Positions 23,142 to 31,968 of a DNA stretch of 64,000 bases are shown here, one piece after another; position 1 is the first letter of the stretch, and each line of letters opens with the position of its first letter. Where the stretch lies: the NCBI RefSeq assembly GCF_004365875.1, contig NZ_SODF01000001.1, forward strand, positions 1,488,001 through 1,552,000, written 5' to 3'. Below the pieces are notes generated by a model, which saw nothing but the letters and a program-made list of their open reading frames with translations, was not told the DNA's origin and ran no database searches. Position numbers and translations under genes: made by a program. The stretch comes from Kribbella kalugense (lineage in GTDB: Bacteria > Actinomycetota > Actinomycetes > Propionibacteriales > Kribbellaceae).

Positions 23142-23657
23142 TCAGTCCTTCGCTGCTCGGGCTCGGTAGGCGGCGACTGTTGTGCGGCTTGCGCAGGGGT
23201 TTGAGCAGAAGCGGCGGGTTCGGTTGCGGGACTGGTCGACGAAGTAGTTCTCACAGCCGGCGGCAGCGCATCGTCCCAACGTCACGGCCGGGTCGCCGGC
23301 CGCGACCAAGGCGAGCTTGGCGGCGGTCAGCTGGCCGAGCCACTTCTTCGCCGGCGTGCCGTTGCGGCTGAAGTGGATGTGCCAACCGTCGAGGCCGTCG
23401 TGGTCCGACAGGTGCATGTCCGGCGGGTATTCGCGAAGCAGCCGATGTACGGCGTCAGGCGCGGTGCCGTCGACCAACTCTGCCAAGGCGGTGCGCACAA
23501 GCTCCGGCAGGTCGCCGTAGTCGCCGTCCCGCGGCGGAGTGATCTCGTGCTCTGCGAAGAACGCGGTCACCAGCTCACCGTCCTGGTCGAGCGTGCCGGT
23601 GTTGGCCACCTCGACGGCCAGCCGGGTCACGTTCCCGATGTAGTCACCGTACTGCAC
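23142..23657 (-). CDS. CGNR-type zinc-finger transcription factor (ABATE family)
   Basis: 171 residues from GTG 23657. The N-terminal stress-response part includes VTRLAVEVANT, LREYPPDMHLSDHDGLDGWHIHF and WLGQLTAAKLALVAAG. The C-terminal treble-clef zinc finger is RCAAAGCENYFVDQSRNRTRRFCSNPCASRTTVAAYRAR. The usual CGNR is CASR here, but all four zinc cysteines are kept. Such proteins are thought to bind DNA. It is divergent from the repeat-protein gene at 23695 and shares a 37-bp promoter gap with it. Confidence 0.85.
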   Translation of the reverse strand: MQYGDYIGNVTRLAVEVANTGTLDQDGELVTAFFAEHEITPPRDGDYGDLPELVRTALAELVDGTAPDAVHRLLREYPPDMHLSDHDGLDGWHIHFSRNGTPAKKWLGQLTAAKLALVAAGDPAVTLGRCAAAGCENYFVDQSRNRTRRFCSNPCASRTTVAAYRARAAKD

Positions 23658-23681
23658 TTGACCACCTACCTCGCATCTTCC

Positions 23682-23687
23682 TATGGT
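23682..23687 (+). promoter_or_regulatory. -10 box (TATGGT) of a probable leaderless start
   Basis: TATGGT is 7 nt before ATG 23695; the upstream ATG at 23683 falls inside this box and is therefore unlikely to be used. Confidence 0.5.
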
Positions 23688-23694
23688 AGGCGTC

Positions 23695-24378
23695 ATGCTA
23701 CCTGACGCCACCTACCTGGCCCGTCGTCTGCACCTGCTCGGCGAGTGGGATGCCGCGCTCGCGGTCCTCGGCCCGGACGCCGATCCCGAGCTGTTCGCGG
23801 AGATCGCCGTCGACCGCTGGTTCTTCCAGATCGAGCATCACGACGAGGCCGAGAAGGCAGTCGAGGCACTCGACCCGACCTCGTGGACCGCGCAGTTGCT
23901 CACGGCACGACTGGCCTACAGTCGGCTGCTGTTCGACCGCGACACTCGCGCCGACGACCGCGCCGTGTCCGAGGCCAGCTATCGCGCAGCGGCACAGAGC
24001 GACGACGAGCTGCAGCGCGGCTGGGCGGAGTACCACTGGGGCGTCTTGCTGGACAACATCGACGAGGACTCAGCCGGCGCCCTCGCACGCTACGAGACGG
24101 CCCTCGAGATCGCGACGAAGTACGACGACGGCTTCTTCGAGTCGTACATCATCCGGCACATCGCCCATCTCAAGGAGCCGGCCGAACGGATTGCGATGCT
24201 GCGCCGCTCGCTCCACCTCCGCGGCGCGCTCGGCGCCCGGCCGCAGACGATCGCGGCACAGGCCGTCCTCGCCAACGATCTCCCCGAAGACGACCCTGAG
24301 CGCGCCGAACTCACGCGGACCTACCGCCCAGGTGCGGAGGAACTACACATCGGCTGGCTCCTGTCGTCCATAGACTGA
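23695..24378 (+). CDS. TPR-like helical repeat protein
   Basis: 227 residues, all alpha. Repeated helix pairs (LHLLGEWDAALAVLG, HHDEAEKAVEALDPTSWTAQLLTARLAYSRLLF, AGALARYETALEIATKYDDG) give a short tetratricopeptide-like scaffold. No catalytic residues or export signal are seen. It may bind a partner protein; its neighbours (divergent CGNR regulator, downstream sulfatase starting 6 nt later) do not define the role. Confidence 0.72.
   Translation: MLPDATYLARRLHLLGEWDAALAVLGPDADPELFAEIAVDRWFFQIEHHDEAEKAVEALDPTSWTAQLLTARLAYSRLLFDRDTRADDRAVSEASYRAAAQSDDELQRGWAEYHWGVLLDNIDEDSAGALARYETALEIATKYDDGFFESYIIRHIAHLKEPAERIAMLRRSLHLRGALGARPQTIAAQAVLANDLPEDDPERAELTRTYRPGAEELHIGWLLSSID
24371..24376 (+). promoter_or_regulatory. 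-10 box (TAGACT) of a probable leaderless start
   Basis: TAGACT lies within the last codons of the preceding gene and 7 nt before the sulfatase ATG at 24384, so the sulfatase can be transcribed independently. Confidence 0.45.
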
Positions 24379-24383
24379 GGCGT

Positions 24384-25784
24384 ATGCCGCCAAACGTCTT
24401 GCTTGTCTGCACCGACCAGCAACGGTTCTCCGCACTCGGTGCCTATGGCAACGATGAGATCGAGACGCCGAACCTCGACCGGCTCGCGGACCAGGGTGTC
24501 CTGTTCGAGAACTGCTACGTACAGAACCCGGTCTGCGCGCCGTCCCGGGCCAGTCTGATGACCGGTCGCTACGTTCACGCCCACGGCCTGTGGGCGAACG
24601 GTGTCGGCCTGCCGGACCACGAGCGCCTGTTCAGCAAGGACCTGGCCGAGGCCGGCTACGACTGCGGGCTGGTGGGCAAGTTCCATCTGAACGCGTGCTT
24701 CGGCGGCCGTTCCGAGAAGCGGCACGACGATGGGTTCCGGGTCTTCCGGTGGGCGCACGACCCGTACCCGGGCTCGTCGGAGAACGAGTACCACTGCTGG
24801 CTGTACACGCTCCGTCCCGAGCTGGCCGGCGCGGAGGTCGACTACGACACGCTGCCGACCGAAGTGCACTACAGCCGATGGATCGGCGACCAGACGATCG
24901 ACTTCCTGACCCGCTCCCGGGATCGCGACAAGCCGTTCCTGTTCATCGCCAACTTCTTCGATCCGCATCATGGTTTCGGCGCGCCGGAGGAGTACGTACG
25001 GCGTTACCGCGAGAAGACCCTCAGCCGGCCGATCCCCGACGACCTCGCCGGCAAGCCACCGATCCAGTCCGACGCGTCACAGTCGTCGTACGCCGGACAT
25101 GCCCGCGGCTACACGTCGTACACCCCGGAAGAGCTTCAAGACGTCAAGGCGGCGTACTACGCGATGGTGACGCTGGTGGACGACGAGGTCGGACGCATCC
25201 TCGACGCGCTCGACGCCGAGGGTCTCAGCGAGAACACGCTCGTCGTCTTCACGAGTGATCACGGCGAGATGCTCGGCGATCACGAGCTCATGCTGAAGGG
25301 CCCGATGATGTACGAGCAGGCGGTCCGCGTTCCCCTGATCGTTCGCTGGCCTTCCGTCGTACCGGCTGGGACCCGCTGCGACGAGCTGGTCCAGTGGATC
25401 GATCTCTCGTCGACGATCCTCACCGCGGCAGGGTTGGAGCCTCGCGGCCAGGGTCAGGATCTGTTGCCGTTGGCCACCAAACCAACCCGGGGTCGTGGAT
25501 GGGCGCTGAGCGAGTACCGGAACAGCGGTCATCCCTACACTCGCGCGGTCCACCTCACGATGCTTCGCCGCGACCACTGGAAGCTCGTCGTCCAGCACGG
25601 CTCCCCCGCGACCACCCGCGACCACACCGGCGAGCTCTACAACCTGACCGCCGACCCAGCCGAACAACACAACCTCTGGGACGATCCCCTTCACCGCGAG
25701 ATCCGCACCGAGCTGCAGGAGTTCCTCCTCGACGTCCTGGTCGCCACCGAGGACCGCAGTCAGGACCGCGTCGCCGACTGGTGA
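24384..25784 (+). CDS. Type I (formylglycine) sulfatase
   Basis: 466 residues, no signal peptide, so cytosolic. The active-site motif is CAPSRASLMTGR with Cys51, to be converted to formylglycine by a maturase encoded elsewhere. Calcium ligands sit in VCTDQQ (D11) and FTSDHGEMLGDH. The C-terminal subdomain includes HWKLVVQHG and ELYNLTADPAEQHNLWDD, usual for aryl or choline sulfatases. It hydrolyses sulfate (or possibly phosphonate) esters; the substrate is unknown. Confidence 0.9.
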   Translation: MPPNVLLVCTDQQRFSALGAYGNDEIETPNLDRLADQGVLFENCYVQNPVCAPSRASLMTGRYVHAHGLWANGVGLPDHERLFSKDLAEAGYDCGLVGKFHLNACFGGRSEKRHDDGFRVFRWAHDPYPGSSENEYHCWLYTLRPELAGAEVDYDTLPTEVHYSRWIGDQTIDFLTRSRDRDKPFLFIANFFDPHHGFGAPEEYVRRYREKTLSRPIPDDLAGKPPIQSDASQSSYAGHARGYTSYTPEELQDVKAAYYAMVTLVDDEVGRILDALDAEGLSENTLVVFTSDHGEMLGDHELMLKGPMMYEQAVRVPLIVRWPSVVPAGTRCDELVQWIDLSSTILTAAGLEPRGQGQDLLPLATKPTRGRGWALSEYRNSGHPYTRAVHLTMLRRDHWKLVVQHGSPATTRDHTGELYNLTADPAEQHNLWDDPLHREIRTELQEFLLDVLVATEDRSQDRVADW

Positions 25785-25815
25785 AAAGCGTTGGCTCAGG
25801 CGGCACGCGGCCGAG

Positions 25816-25821
25816 TACGGT
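25816..25821 (+). promoter_or_regulatory. Candidate promoter of the leader peptide-hydrolase unit
   Basis: TACGGT (-10) with TTGGCT (25791-25796) 19 bp upstream as a possible -35. The transcript would carry a ~35-nt leader before the small ORF at 25859. Confidence 0.35.
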
Positions 25822-25858
25822 ACGAGCGAACGTGACATCGCACGAGGAGGTGAGCACC

Positions 25859-25918
25859 ATGCACGCTGCATCGAGCTGGGTGCTCCCTCTCACCGTCACG
25901 GCTGGGCGACCGAAGTAA
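25859..25918 (+). CDS. 19-residue leader peptide upstream of the hydrolase gene
   Basis: ATG 25859 follows AGGAGG (25845-25850) by 8 nt, an excellent ribosome site. The peptide reads MHAASSWVLPLTVTAGRPK and ends TAA. It has no repeated amino acid that would suggest classical amino-acid attenuation. A hairpin (25926-25954) lies between its stop and the hydrolase ATG at 25967, so ribosome position on the leader could control hydrolase translation, as in drug-inducible leader peptides. The arrangement is seen; the mechanism is inference. Confidence 0.5.
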   Translation: MHAASSWVLPLTVTAGRPK

Positions 25919-25925
25919 GTGCCGC

Positions 25926-25954
25926 CAGGAGCGCCAACACGTCAGGCACTCCTG
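25926..25954 (+). promoter_or_regulatory. Hairpin between leader peptide and hydrolase
   Basis: CAGGAGCGCC (25926-25935) pairs with GGCACTCCTG (25945-25954) with one mismatch and a 9-nt loop. It begins 8 nt after the leader stop, so a terminating ribosome would cover its 5' arm. The weak ribosome site of the hydrolase (GAAAGG) directly follows the 3' arm. Confidence 0.45.
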
Positions 25955-25966
25955 AAAGGCACCGCC

Positions 25967-26701
25967 ATGACTGATCTGAAATTCATCAGCACCACCTCCG
26001 CGAACGGCGTTCTCGAGCGCGAGTTCACCCTCGGCGACCTGCACGGCATGCTCTGGTCGCCCGCATCCGCCGACCCCGCGCCGTTGATCCTGCTCGGACA
26101 CGGCGGCGGTCGTGACAGCAAGGCGGCTCCGATGGTCGGCCGCGCCCATCGGCTCACCGCCGAAGGGTTCCACGCCGTCGCCATCGACGCTCCCGGGCAC
26201 GGCGATCGGCCGCGTACGGCGCTCGACGACGAGCAGATCGCCGCGATGCAGAAGGCGATGGCGACCGGCGTACCCGTCGGGCCGATCGTCGTCCCGTACA
26301 ACCTCCACCTCGCCGACCTCGCCGTACCGGAGTGGCAGGCGACGCTCGATGCCCTCGAGCAGCTTCCTGAGCTCGACGGCCGGTTCGGGTACTTCGGACT
26401 CAACATGGGCACTGCGATCGGCGTACCGCTGACGGCTGTCGATCCGCGGATCAGCGCCGCGGTCTTCGGCATCTTCTGGTACGACGAGGTGCTTGCGGAG
26501 CATGCCCGTCGGATCAAGGTGCCGATCGAGTTCGCCCTGCAATGGGACGACCAGCACATCCCGCGGGAGTCGTCGCTGGCGTTGTTCGACGCGTTCGGGT
26601 CGACGGAGAAGAGCCTGCATGCCAACGCGGGCGCACACAAAGAGGTGCCGCGCTTCGAGGTCGAAAGCATGGTCCGCTTCTTCGCCCGGCACCTGCGTTA
26701 G
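25967..26701 (+). CDS. Alpha/beta-hydrolase-fold protein with Asn at the nucleophile position
   Basis: 244 residues. Fold landmarks are LILLGHGGGRDSKA (oxyanion region), VAIDAPGHGDR, the nucleophile elbow YFGLNMGTAIG and a late HKEVPRF that offers the His. The elbow should read G-x-S-x-G but has Asn (GLNMG), so ordinary serine-esterase chemistry is unlikely; it may be a binding protein, or use a different chemistry. ATG 25967 is preferred over GTG 25919, which abuts the leader stop. The leader peptide and hairpin upstream suggest inducible expression. It overlaps the antiporter gene by 4 nt. Confidence 0.8.
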   Translation: MTDLKFISTTSANGVLEREFTLGDLHGMLWSPASADPAPLILLGHGGGRDSKAAPMVGRAHRLTAEGFHAVAIDAPGHGDRPRTALDDEQIAAMQKAMATGVPVGPIVVPYNLHLADLAVPEWQATLDALEQLPELDGRFGYFGLNMGTAIGVPLTAVDPRISAAVFGIFWYDEVLAEHARRIKVPIEFALQWDDQHIPRESSLALFDAFGSTEKSLHANAGAHKEVPRFEVESMVRFFARHLR

Positions 26702-28413
26702 GCAGAGCTGAAGCGCTGCTCGACCGCGTCCAGGAAGCCCTGGACCTGGCGATAGGTGTCGGAGCTGTACACGCCGATGCTGCGTTCGGTGCCGAGGGCT
26801 TCCCGCATCGCGTCCAGGTACCGGCCCTGGACGATCGCCAGTTGGTCGCGTGTGTCCGGCTTGGTCTCCAGGAGCTGCCGGCTCCCGGAGACCAGGCGGG
26901 GCACGATCCGGTCCTTCAGGGTGCTGACCACGACCGGATCGAGCGGCTCGCCTTCGACGGTCTGCTGATCCAGTGGGCCGACGGCGTCGATCGCCGCCTC
27001 GCCGATCTGCCGCATCAGCGCCTGGACGGAGTCGCGCTTGTCCTCGGCGCTCTCCTCGCTGAACCGCATCCGCGCGATCACCGCAGGCAGCGACAGGCCG
27101 AACAGCACCAACGTGATCAGGGCGACGATGAATGCCGCGAGTACGACGGTTGCACGGTGCGGCGTACCGGCCGGGATGGTCTGGGCGGCGGCGACCGTGA
27201 CGACGCCGCGCATCCCGGCCCAGGCCAGCACCACCATGCCGCGGCCGGTGATCGGCTCGCGCTCCTCGAAGTCGACGTCCGCCTGGCTGCGGGCGAGCCG
27301 CTTGCGGGCCCACGCGACGCGATTCTCCTCGCGCTCCCCCGACGGCTCCATGGAGTCCAGGTTCTCCTCCAGCTGGCTCAGCTTGGCCCGGACCTGGTCG
27401 TGACGATCGCCCGAGCCGAAGCGGCCGAGCAAGGCCGGCCACGCCAGGCCGACGAACCGCAGCACCACCAGCAGGCCGACCACCAGCAGGACCAGCCCGG
27501 CGATCTCGCCGACCGTCGTCTCGGCGCGGGCATCGTCGACGAGCTGCGGCAGCTCGTACCCCATCGCGAGGAAGACGCCGCTCTCCAGGACGAAACTGAT
27601 CGTCGTCCAGGTGGTGGTCTGGGTCTGCCGGTCGCGGGCGCTGAACCTCCGGCTCCCGAGCGCGCCGGTCAACAAGCCGGCGATCACCACGGCGAGTACG
27701 CCGGACCCCCGCAGCGCCTCGGCCAGGAAGTAGGCGAGGAACGGTACGGCGAACGAGATCGTGGTGTTGAGAACCGGATCGTCGAGGCGCTGGCGCAACC
27801 GGACCGTGAGTACGCCGACGACCAGCCCGATCAGGATCGCGCCGACCACAGCCCAGGCGAAGTCCAGGACCGTGTGGCCGAGGTTGAAGTGGGTGGTGAC
27901 GGCGAGCGCGGCCACCGCCGTACGCAGGACGACGAGCGCCGACGCGTCGTTGACGAGACTCTCGCCTTCGAGCACGGTCATCAGTCGCGGCGGCAACCCG
28001 ACCCGGTGCCCGATCGCCGTCGCCGCGACCGCGTCCGTCGGGCTGACCACGGCCCCGAGCGCGGTCGCCAGCGCGAACGAGATGCTCGGGAACAGCGCGT
28101 GCACCAGCGCCCCGATCGCCAGCGCCGACACGATCACCATCACGACCGACAACCACGAGATCAGCCCGAAGTTCCGCCGTACGTCGAGAACCGGCAGTTG
28201 GACCGCCGACGCGTAGAGCAGCGGCGGCAGCACCCCGGCGAGGATGATCTCCGGCTCGATGTGGATCGCCGGCGTACCCGGTAGGTAACTCGCCCCGATC
28301 CCCAGCGCGACCAGCAGCAACGGCGCCGCGACACCGGTCCGGCGTGCGAACACCGACGCCGCGATCATGATCGCGAGCCCCGCACCGGCAATCAGAACAA
28401 TCTGATGGTCCAC
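26698..28413 (-). CDS. CPA1-family Na+(K+)/H+ antiporter
   Basis: 571 residues: about 12 membrane helices (1-~430) and a C-terminal cytosolic helical tail. Signature sites are GAVVSPTDAVAATAIG, EGESLVNDASALVVL (the Asn-Asp pair of CPA1 ion-binding helices) and GMRGVVTVAAAQTIP. It exchanges monovalent cations for protons for pH and salt balance. A cytosolic insert (residues ~335-385, rich in Glu/Arg) interrupts the helices. The start is GTG 28413 with TAGTGT 7 nt upstream. Confidence 0.9.
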   Translation of the reverse strand: MDHQIVLIAGAGLAIMIAASVFARRTGVAAPLLLVALGIGASYLPGTPAIHIEPEIILAGVLPPLLYASAVQLPVLDVRRNFGLISWLSVVMVIVSALAIGALVHALFPSISFALATALGAVVSPTDAVAATAIGHRVGLPPRLMTVLEGESLVNDASALVVLRTAVAALAVTTHFNLGHTVLDFAWAVVGAILIGLVVGVLTVRLRQRLDDPVLNTTISFAVPFLAYFLAEALRGSGVLAVVIAGLLTGALGSRRFSARDRQTQTTTWTTISFVLESGVFLAMGYELPQLVDDARAETTVGEIAGLVLLVVGLLVVLRFVGLAWPALLGRFGSGDRHDQVRAKLSQLEENLDSMEPSGEREENRVAWARKRLARSQADVDFEEREPITGRGMVVLAWAGMRGVVTVAAAQTIPAGTPHRATVVLAAFIVALITLVLFGLSLPAVIARMRFSEESAEDKRDSVQALMRQIGEAAIDAVGPLDQQTVEGEPLDPVVVSTLKDRIVPRLVSGSRQLLETKPDTRDQLAIVQGRYLDAMREALGTERSIGVYSSDTYRQVQGFLDAVEQRFSSA

Positions 28414-28420
28414 CCTGACG

Positions 28421-28426
28421 ACACTA
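28421..28426 (-). promoter_or_regulatory. -10 box (TAGTGT) of a probable leaderless start
   Basis: TAGTGT on the minus strand is 7 nt before the antiporter GTG at 28413. It overlaps the 3' end of the Lrp gene. Confidence 0.4.
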
Positions 28427-28852
28427 AAGCGTTTTCATCGTCACGTAGCTCGTCACCGCCGCGACACCCGGGAGGTCGGCAAGGCGGTTTGCGTGGAAGT
28501 CCTCGTACGCCGGTAGGTCGGCGACCTCGACCTGGAGCAGGTAGTCGAAGTTGCCGGTGACGTGATGGGTCTGCACGACCTCGGGCAACTGCTGGACAGC
28601 GCGCTCGAACGCGACCACGTTCTCCCGAGCGTGTCGAACCAGCCGAACGCCGGCGAACACCCGCAGGCTGCGGCCGACCGCGGAGGGATCGACCAGCGCG
28701 CGGTAGCCGCGGATCGCGCCGATCTCCTCCAGCCGCCGTACTCGCCGCAGGCACGGCGACGGCGACAGGCCGACGCGAGTCGCGAGGTCGGCGTTACTGA
28801 TCCGTCCGTCCCGCTCGAGCATCGCCAGGATCGCGCGATCGACATCGTCCAT
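28424..28852 (-). CDS. Lrp/AsnC-family transcriptional regulator
   Basis: 142 residues: an N-terminal winged helix-turn-helix (DRAILAMLERDGRISNADLATRVGLSPSPCLRRVRRLEE) and a C-terminal RAM/ligand domain (VVQTHHVTGNFDYLLQVEVADLPAYEDFHANRLADLPGVAAVTSYVTMKTL). It binds DNA as a multimer and senses an amino acid or similar ligand. It is divergent from an amidohydrolase gene, the likely target. TAATCT lies 6 nt before ATG 28852. Confidence 0.92.
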   Translation of the reverse strand: MDDVDRAILAMLERDGRISNADLATRVGLSPSPCLRRVRRLEEIGAIRGYRALVDPSAVGRSLRVFAGVRLVRHARENVVAFERAVQQLPEVVQTHHVTGNFDYLLQVEVADLPAYEDFHANRLADLPGVAAVTSYVTMKTL

Positions 28853-28858
28853 GTTGGC

Positions 28859-28864
28859 AGATTA
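28859..28864 (-). promoter_or_regulatory. -10 box (TAATCT) of a probable leaderless start
   Basis: TAATCT on the minus strand is 6 nt before the Lrp ATG at 28852, in an AT-rich patch (ATTATTG) likely to be the regulator's own binding region. Confidence 0.5.
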
Positions 28865-28975
28865 TTGCTCAAGTTGTGCCGCTACCACATCAGCTGTGTC
28901 AGCGCACGACGCCATTTGCTGCCAAAGTTGCCCGAAACAGGCGTACGGCGCCAGCCCGTCGGAGAGCCTGGTGGC

Positions 28976-30256
28976 ATGTCAATCCTCATCACCGGCGGCA
29001 CCGTCGTCAGCATGGATCCGGCCATCGGCGACCTCGAGCGCGGCGACGTACTGGTTGCCGACGGCATCATCGTGGAGGTCGCCGAGCGGATCTCGCGCCC
29101 GGACGCCGAGGTCATCGACGCGACCGATCGGGTGGTGATGCCCGGGTTCGTCGACACGCATCGGCATACCTGGCAGACCGCCTTCCGTGGCGTCGGGGCG
29201 GACTGGACGTTCGCCGACTACGCGGCCGCGATGCATGGGACGTTGAAGCCGCACTTCCGTCCCGAGGACGTGTACATCGGCAACCTGTTCGGCCGGCTGG
29301 AGGCCTTGTACTCCGGTGTGACCACGATGCTGGACTGGTTCCACGCGGCGCAGACTCCGGCGCACGCCGATGCCGCGGTCGCCGGGCTGCGCGATGCGCC
29401 GGGGCGGTCGATCTTCTGCTACGGCGCGGGATATCGCACCGACGACTCCATCGACGCTGAAGTACGCCGGGTCCGTGCGGAGCTCTCCGACGACCACGGT
29501 CTGCTCACGATGGCGTTGGGACTGCGCGGGCCGGACGAGACCACGATGGACAACGTTGTTGCGGACCTGAAGCTCGCAACCGAGCTGGGTCTGCGGACGA
29601 GTGTCCACGTCGATGGCCTGAGCGGCAGTCGTCCGATCGCCGCTCTGCAGGAGCACGGTCTTGTCCAGGACACCACGACGTACGTGCACGCCAACGGCAT
29701 CAGCGACGAGGAACTGCGCATGCTGGCCGATGCGGGCAGCTCGGTCTCGATCAGCCCGGACGTGGAGCTCAAGATGGGCTTCGGCCAGCCCGAAACCGGC
29801 CGGATGCTCGCGGCCGGACTGCGTCCGACTCTGTCCGCGGACGACGTACCGTCTGCCGCCGGCGATCTGTTCGCGACCATGCGCACGGCGTACGCCGCCC
29901 AGCGTGGTCTGGACGGTGGCCTCAACGCGCGACAGTTGCTTGAGTTCACCACCAGCAACGCCGCTGCCGCCTGTGGGGTCGATGCCGGAACGCTCACCCC
30001 AGGCAAGGCCGCCGACGTGATCCTGCTCCGCACCGACGACCCAACCGTCTTCCCCTTCAACAACCCAGTCGGCACCATCGTCAGCGCTGGGCACCCGGGA
30101 CTGGTCGACACGGTCCTCGTGGACGGTCGGATCGTCAAACGCGACGGTCGGCTCGTCGGGGTGGATCTGCCCGCGTTGCAGACTCGCCTGCTCGACTCCC
30201 GCAACCACGTCGCCGCCGCAGCCGGCTTCGCGATCGACGGCAGCTGGCGCGCGTGA
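28976..30256 (+). CDS. Amidohydrolase/aminohydrolase (cytosine deaminase-MtaD-like)
   Basis: 426 residues. The TIM-barrel metal site is visible: GFVDTHRHTWQTAF (HxH), TSVHVDGLSG, TTYVHANGIS and the catalytic Asp in LSADDVPS. The flanking beta-sandwich begins ILITGGTVVSMDP and ends VLVDGRIVKRDGRLVG. This set matches the SAH/MTA/cytosine/atrazine-type deaminase group; the substrate cannot be read off. ATG 28976 has GGAG 10 nt upstream. The divergent Lrp regulator probably controls it. Its stop directly abuts the convergent methyltransferase gene. Confidence 0.88.
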   Translation: MSILITGGTVVSMDPAIGDLERGDVLVADGIIVEVAERISRPDAEVIDATDRVVMPGFVDTHRHTWQTAFRGVGADWTFADYAAAMHGTLKPHFRPEDVYIGNLFGRLEALYSGVTTMLDWFHAAQTPAHADAAVAGLRDAPGRSIFCYGAGYRTDDSIDAEVRRVRAELSDDHGLLTMALGLRGPDETTMDNVVADLKLATELGLRTSVHVDGLSGSRPIAALQEHGLVQDTTTYVHANGISDEELRMLADAGSSVSISPDVELKMGFGQPETGRMLAAGLRPTLSADDVPSAAGDLFATMRTAYAAQRGLDGGLNARQLLEFTTSNAAAACGVDAGTLTPGKAADVILLRTDDPTVFPFNNPVGTIVSAGHPGLVDTVLVDGRIVKRDGRLVGVDLPALQTRLLDSRNHVAAAAGFAIDGSWRA

Positions 30257-31171
30257 CTACGTCGCGCTGAGAGTGCCGCTGACATAGCGCATGTCGCCCA
30301 TCCGCATCTCGTCGTCGGAGAGGGAGGCGAGGTCGTTCGCGGCCAGGAGATCGCGGATGGTGGACCCGCTCAGGGTCCAGCCGCGGTCGACCAAGTAGGG
30401 CGCCGCTTCGTTGCGCTCACCGAAGTACCGCAGCCTGGTCATGTCCGAGTCGAAGCTCTCCGCACGCCAGCGTTCGGACAGGCGGTCCAGGCGTTCCTTC
30501 GTCCTGTCCTCGTCGCCCGGCCGCAGGTTGGGTTTGCTTTCGGTGGCCAGCCGGCTTCCTGGCGCGCTGAGCTCGGTGATGGTGTCCAGCAGGTTGTCCT
30601 GCGCCTCGGGCGGCAGGTAGCCGAGCAGGCCTTCGGCGCTCCAGGCAGTTGGCTGGGACGGATCGAAGCCGGCGGCACGAAGTACTGCGGGCCAATCGTC
30701 GCGGAGGTCGACTGCAGCCACTCTGCGATCGGCGGTGGGCGCCGAACCCAGCTCGGCCAGCGCCCGGGTCTTGAACTCGATGACCTCTGGCTGGTCGAGC
30801 TCGAACACCACAGTCCCCGTCGGCCAGGGCAGACGGTACGCGCGGGAGTCCAGCCCGGAGGCCAGGATCACGACCTGGGTGATACCCGCGTCGGTGGCGT
30901 CGAGGAAGAACTCGTCGTAGAACTTGCCACGGATCTTGGCGACATCGATCCAGACCTGCTCGACCAAGTCGCCAGGCGGCAGTTCACCGGACGCCAGCTG
31001 GGTGAGTAGTTCGATGCCGACCGCCCGGACGAGCGGCTCGGCGAATGGATCGTCGAAGAGTCGCGGATCCGTGCGGGTCGCTATCGCCCGGGCCGCCGCG
31101 GCCATGGTGGCGGTCGAGCCGACGCTGGATGCCAGATCCCAGGTGTCTCCGTCATGTCTGGTCGAGGTCAT
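30257..31171 (-). CDS. SAM-dependent methyltransferase, leucine-carboxyl-methyltransferase-like
   Basis: 304 residues with the large actinobacterial pattern: [86 protein letters not shown] and [18 protein letters not shown]. Such proteins occur in many paralogues in mycobacteria and relatives; substrates are mostly unknown. ATG 31171 is chosen: TACAGT is 7 nt upstream, while the longer open frame has no start signal. Confidence 0.88.
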   Translation of the reverse strand: MTSTRHDGDTWDLASSVGSTATMAAAARAIATRTDPRLFDDPFAEPLVRAVGIELLTQLASGELPPGDLVEQVWIDVAKIRGKFYDEFFLDATDAGITQVVILASGLDSRAYRLPWPTGTVVFELDQPEVIEFKTRALAELGSAPTADRRVAAVDLRDDWPAVLRAAGFDPSQPTAWSAEGLLGYLPPEAQDNLLDTITELSAPGSRLATESKPNLRPGDEDRTKERLDRLSERWRAESFDSDMTRLRYFGERNEAAPYLVDRGWTLSGSTIRDLLAANDLASLSDDEMRMGDMRYVSGTLSAT

Positions 31172-31178
31172 GCGTGGC

Positions 31179-31184
31179 ACTGTA
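31179..31184 (-). promoter_or_regulatory. -10 box (TACAGT) of a probable leaderless start
   Basis: TACAGT on the minus strand is 7 nt before ATG 31171. Confidence 0.5.
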
Positions 31185-31315
31185 GGAGTCAGGTCCGACA
31201 GTCTGTTGCGAGACCCGTGCGCCGAGGGGAATGACCAGGGACTCTCACTGGGGCCATCGCGGTTCCGAGGCGGCAGATTGGTGACCACGCAGCGAGTTGA
31301 TCCCTGGAGGAAGTT

Positions 31316-31939
31316 ATGAGCACCGATCTGAAGTTTGAAGCTGTGGTGATTCCGGTGGCGGACGCCGACCGGGCGAAGGAGTTCTACAGCGGGCTCGAGT
31401 GGCGGCTTGACGCGGATTTCGCGTTCCCCAACGGGTTCCGCGTCGTACAGTTCACGCCGCCGGGCTCCCCCGCGTCGGTCCAGTTCGGCACGAACATCAC
31501 ATCGGCCGAGCCTGGTACGGCGCAGGGGCTTTACCTCGTCGTCTCCGACATCGAGGCCGCGCGGTCCGAGCTGCTCTCGCACGGCGTCAAGGTCAGCGAC
31601 GTCTTCCACCCAGGTGCACCGGGCGCGCAGTTCGAGGCCGGCGACACCAGTCAGCGCGTGGAGGGGCCGGCGGACGGCCAGTCCAGCTACAGCTCGTTCG
31701 CGACGTTCAGCGACCCGGACGGCAACACGTGGCTGCTGCAGGAGGTCACCACTCGACTGCCCGGCCGGGTCACGGAGTCGACGTACACCTCGGTCGAGGA
31801 TCTCGAGGCTGCCCTGAAGCGCGCGGCCGCCGCCCACGGTGAACACGAAGCGCGCACCGGCCAGGCGGACGCCGAGTGGCCGGCCTGGTACTCCGCCTAC
31901 ATGGTCGCGGAGCGCACGGGCGCCGAACTCCCCCAATAA
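31316..31939 (+). CDS. VOC/glyoxalase-fold protein
   Basis: 207 residues. One VOC module ([30 protein letters not shown] ... [27 protein letters not shown] ... [23 protein letters not shown]) is followed by a helical tail ([37 protein letters not shown]). The tail resembles the segment found in extradiol-type VOC proteins with an AWYAxYM ending. The reaction is unknown. GGAGG precedes the ATG by 6 nt. The WYL regulator follows after 29 nt. Confidence 0.85.
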   Translation: MSTDLKFEAVVIPVADADRAKEFYSGLEWRLDADFAFPNGFRVVQFTPPGSPASVQFGTNITSAEPGTAQGLYLVVSDIEAARSELLSHGVKVSDVFHPGAPGAQFEAGDTSQRVEGPADGQSSYSSFATFSDPDGNTWLLQEVTTRLPGRVTESTYTSVEDLEAALKRAAAAHGEHEARTGQADAEWPAWYSAYMVAERTGAELPQ

Positions 31940-31956
31940 CTGTCCGTGGCGGTGCC

Positions 31957-31962
31957 TAGCCT
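31957..31962 (+). promoter_or_regulatory. -10 box (TAGCCT) of a probable leaderless start
   Basis: TAGCCT is 6 nt before the WYL regulator ATG at 31969. Confidence 0.5.
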
Positions 31963-31968
31963 GCCTAT

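Noticed and set aside
25796-28156. 786-codon minus-strand ORF in a frame other than the antiporter
   Set aside because: Arg/Gly-rich shadow covering a hydrolase gene and the antiporter in wrong frames.
26542-28284. 580-codon plus-strand ORF opposite the antiporter
   Set aside because: Antisense shadow with Asp/Arg/His bias and no start signal.
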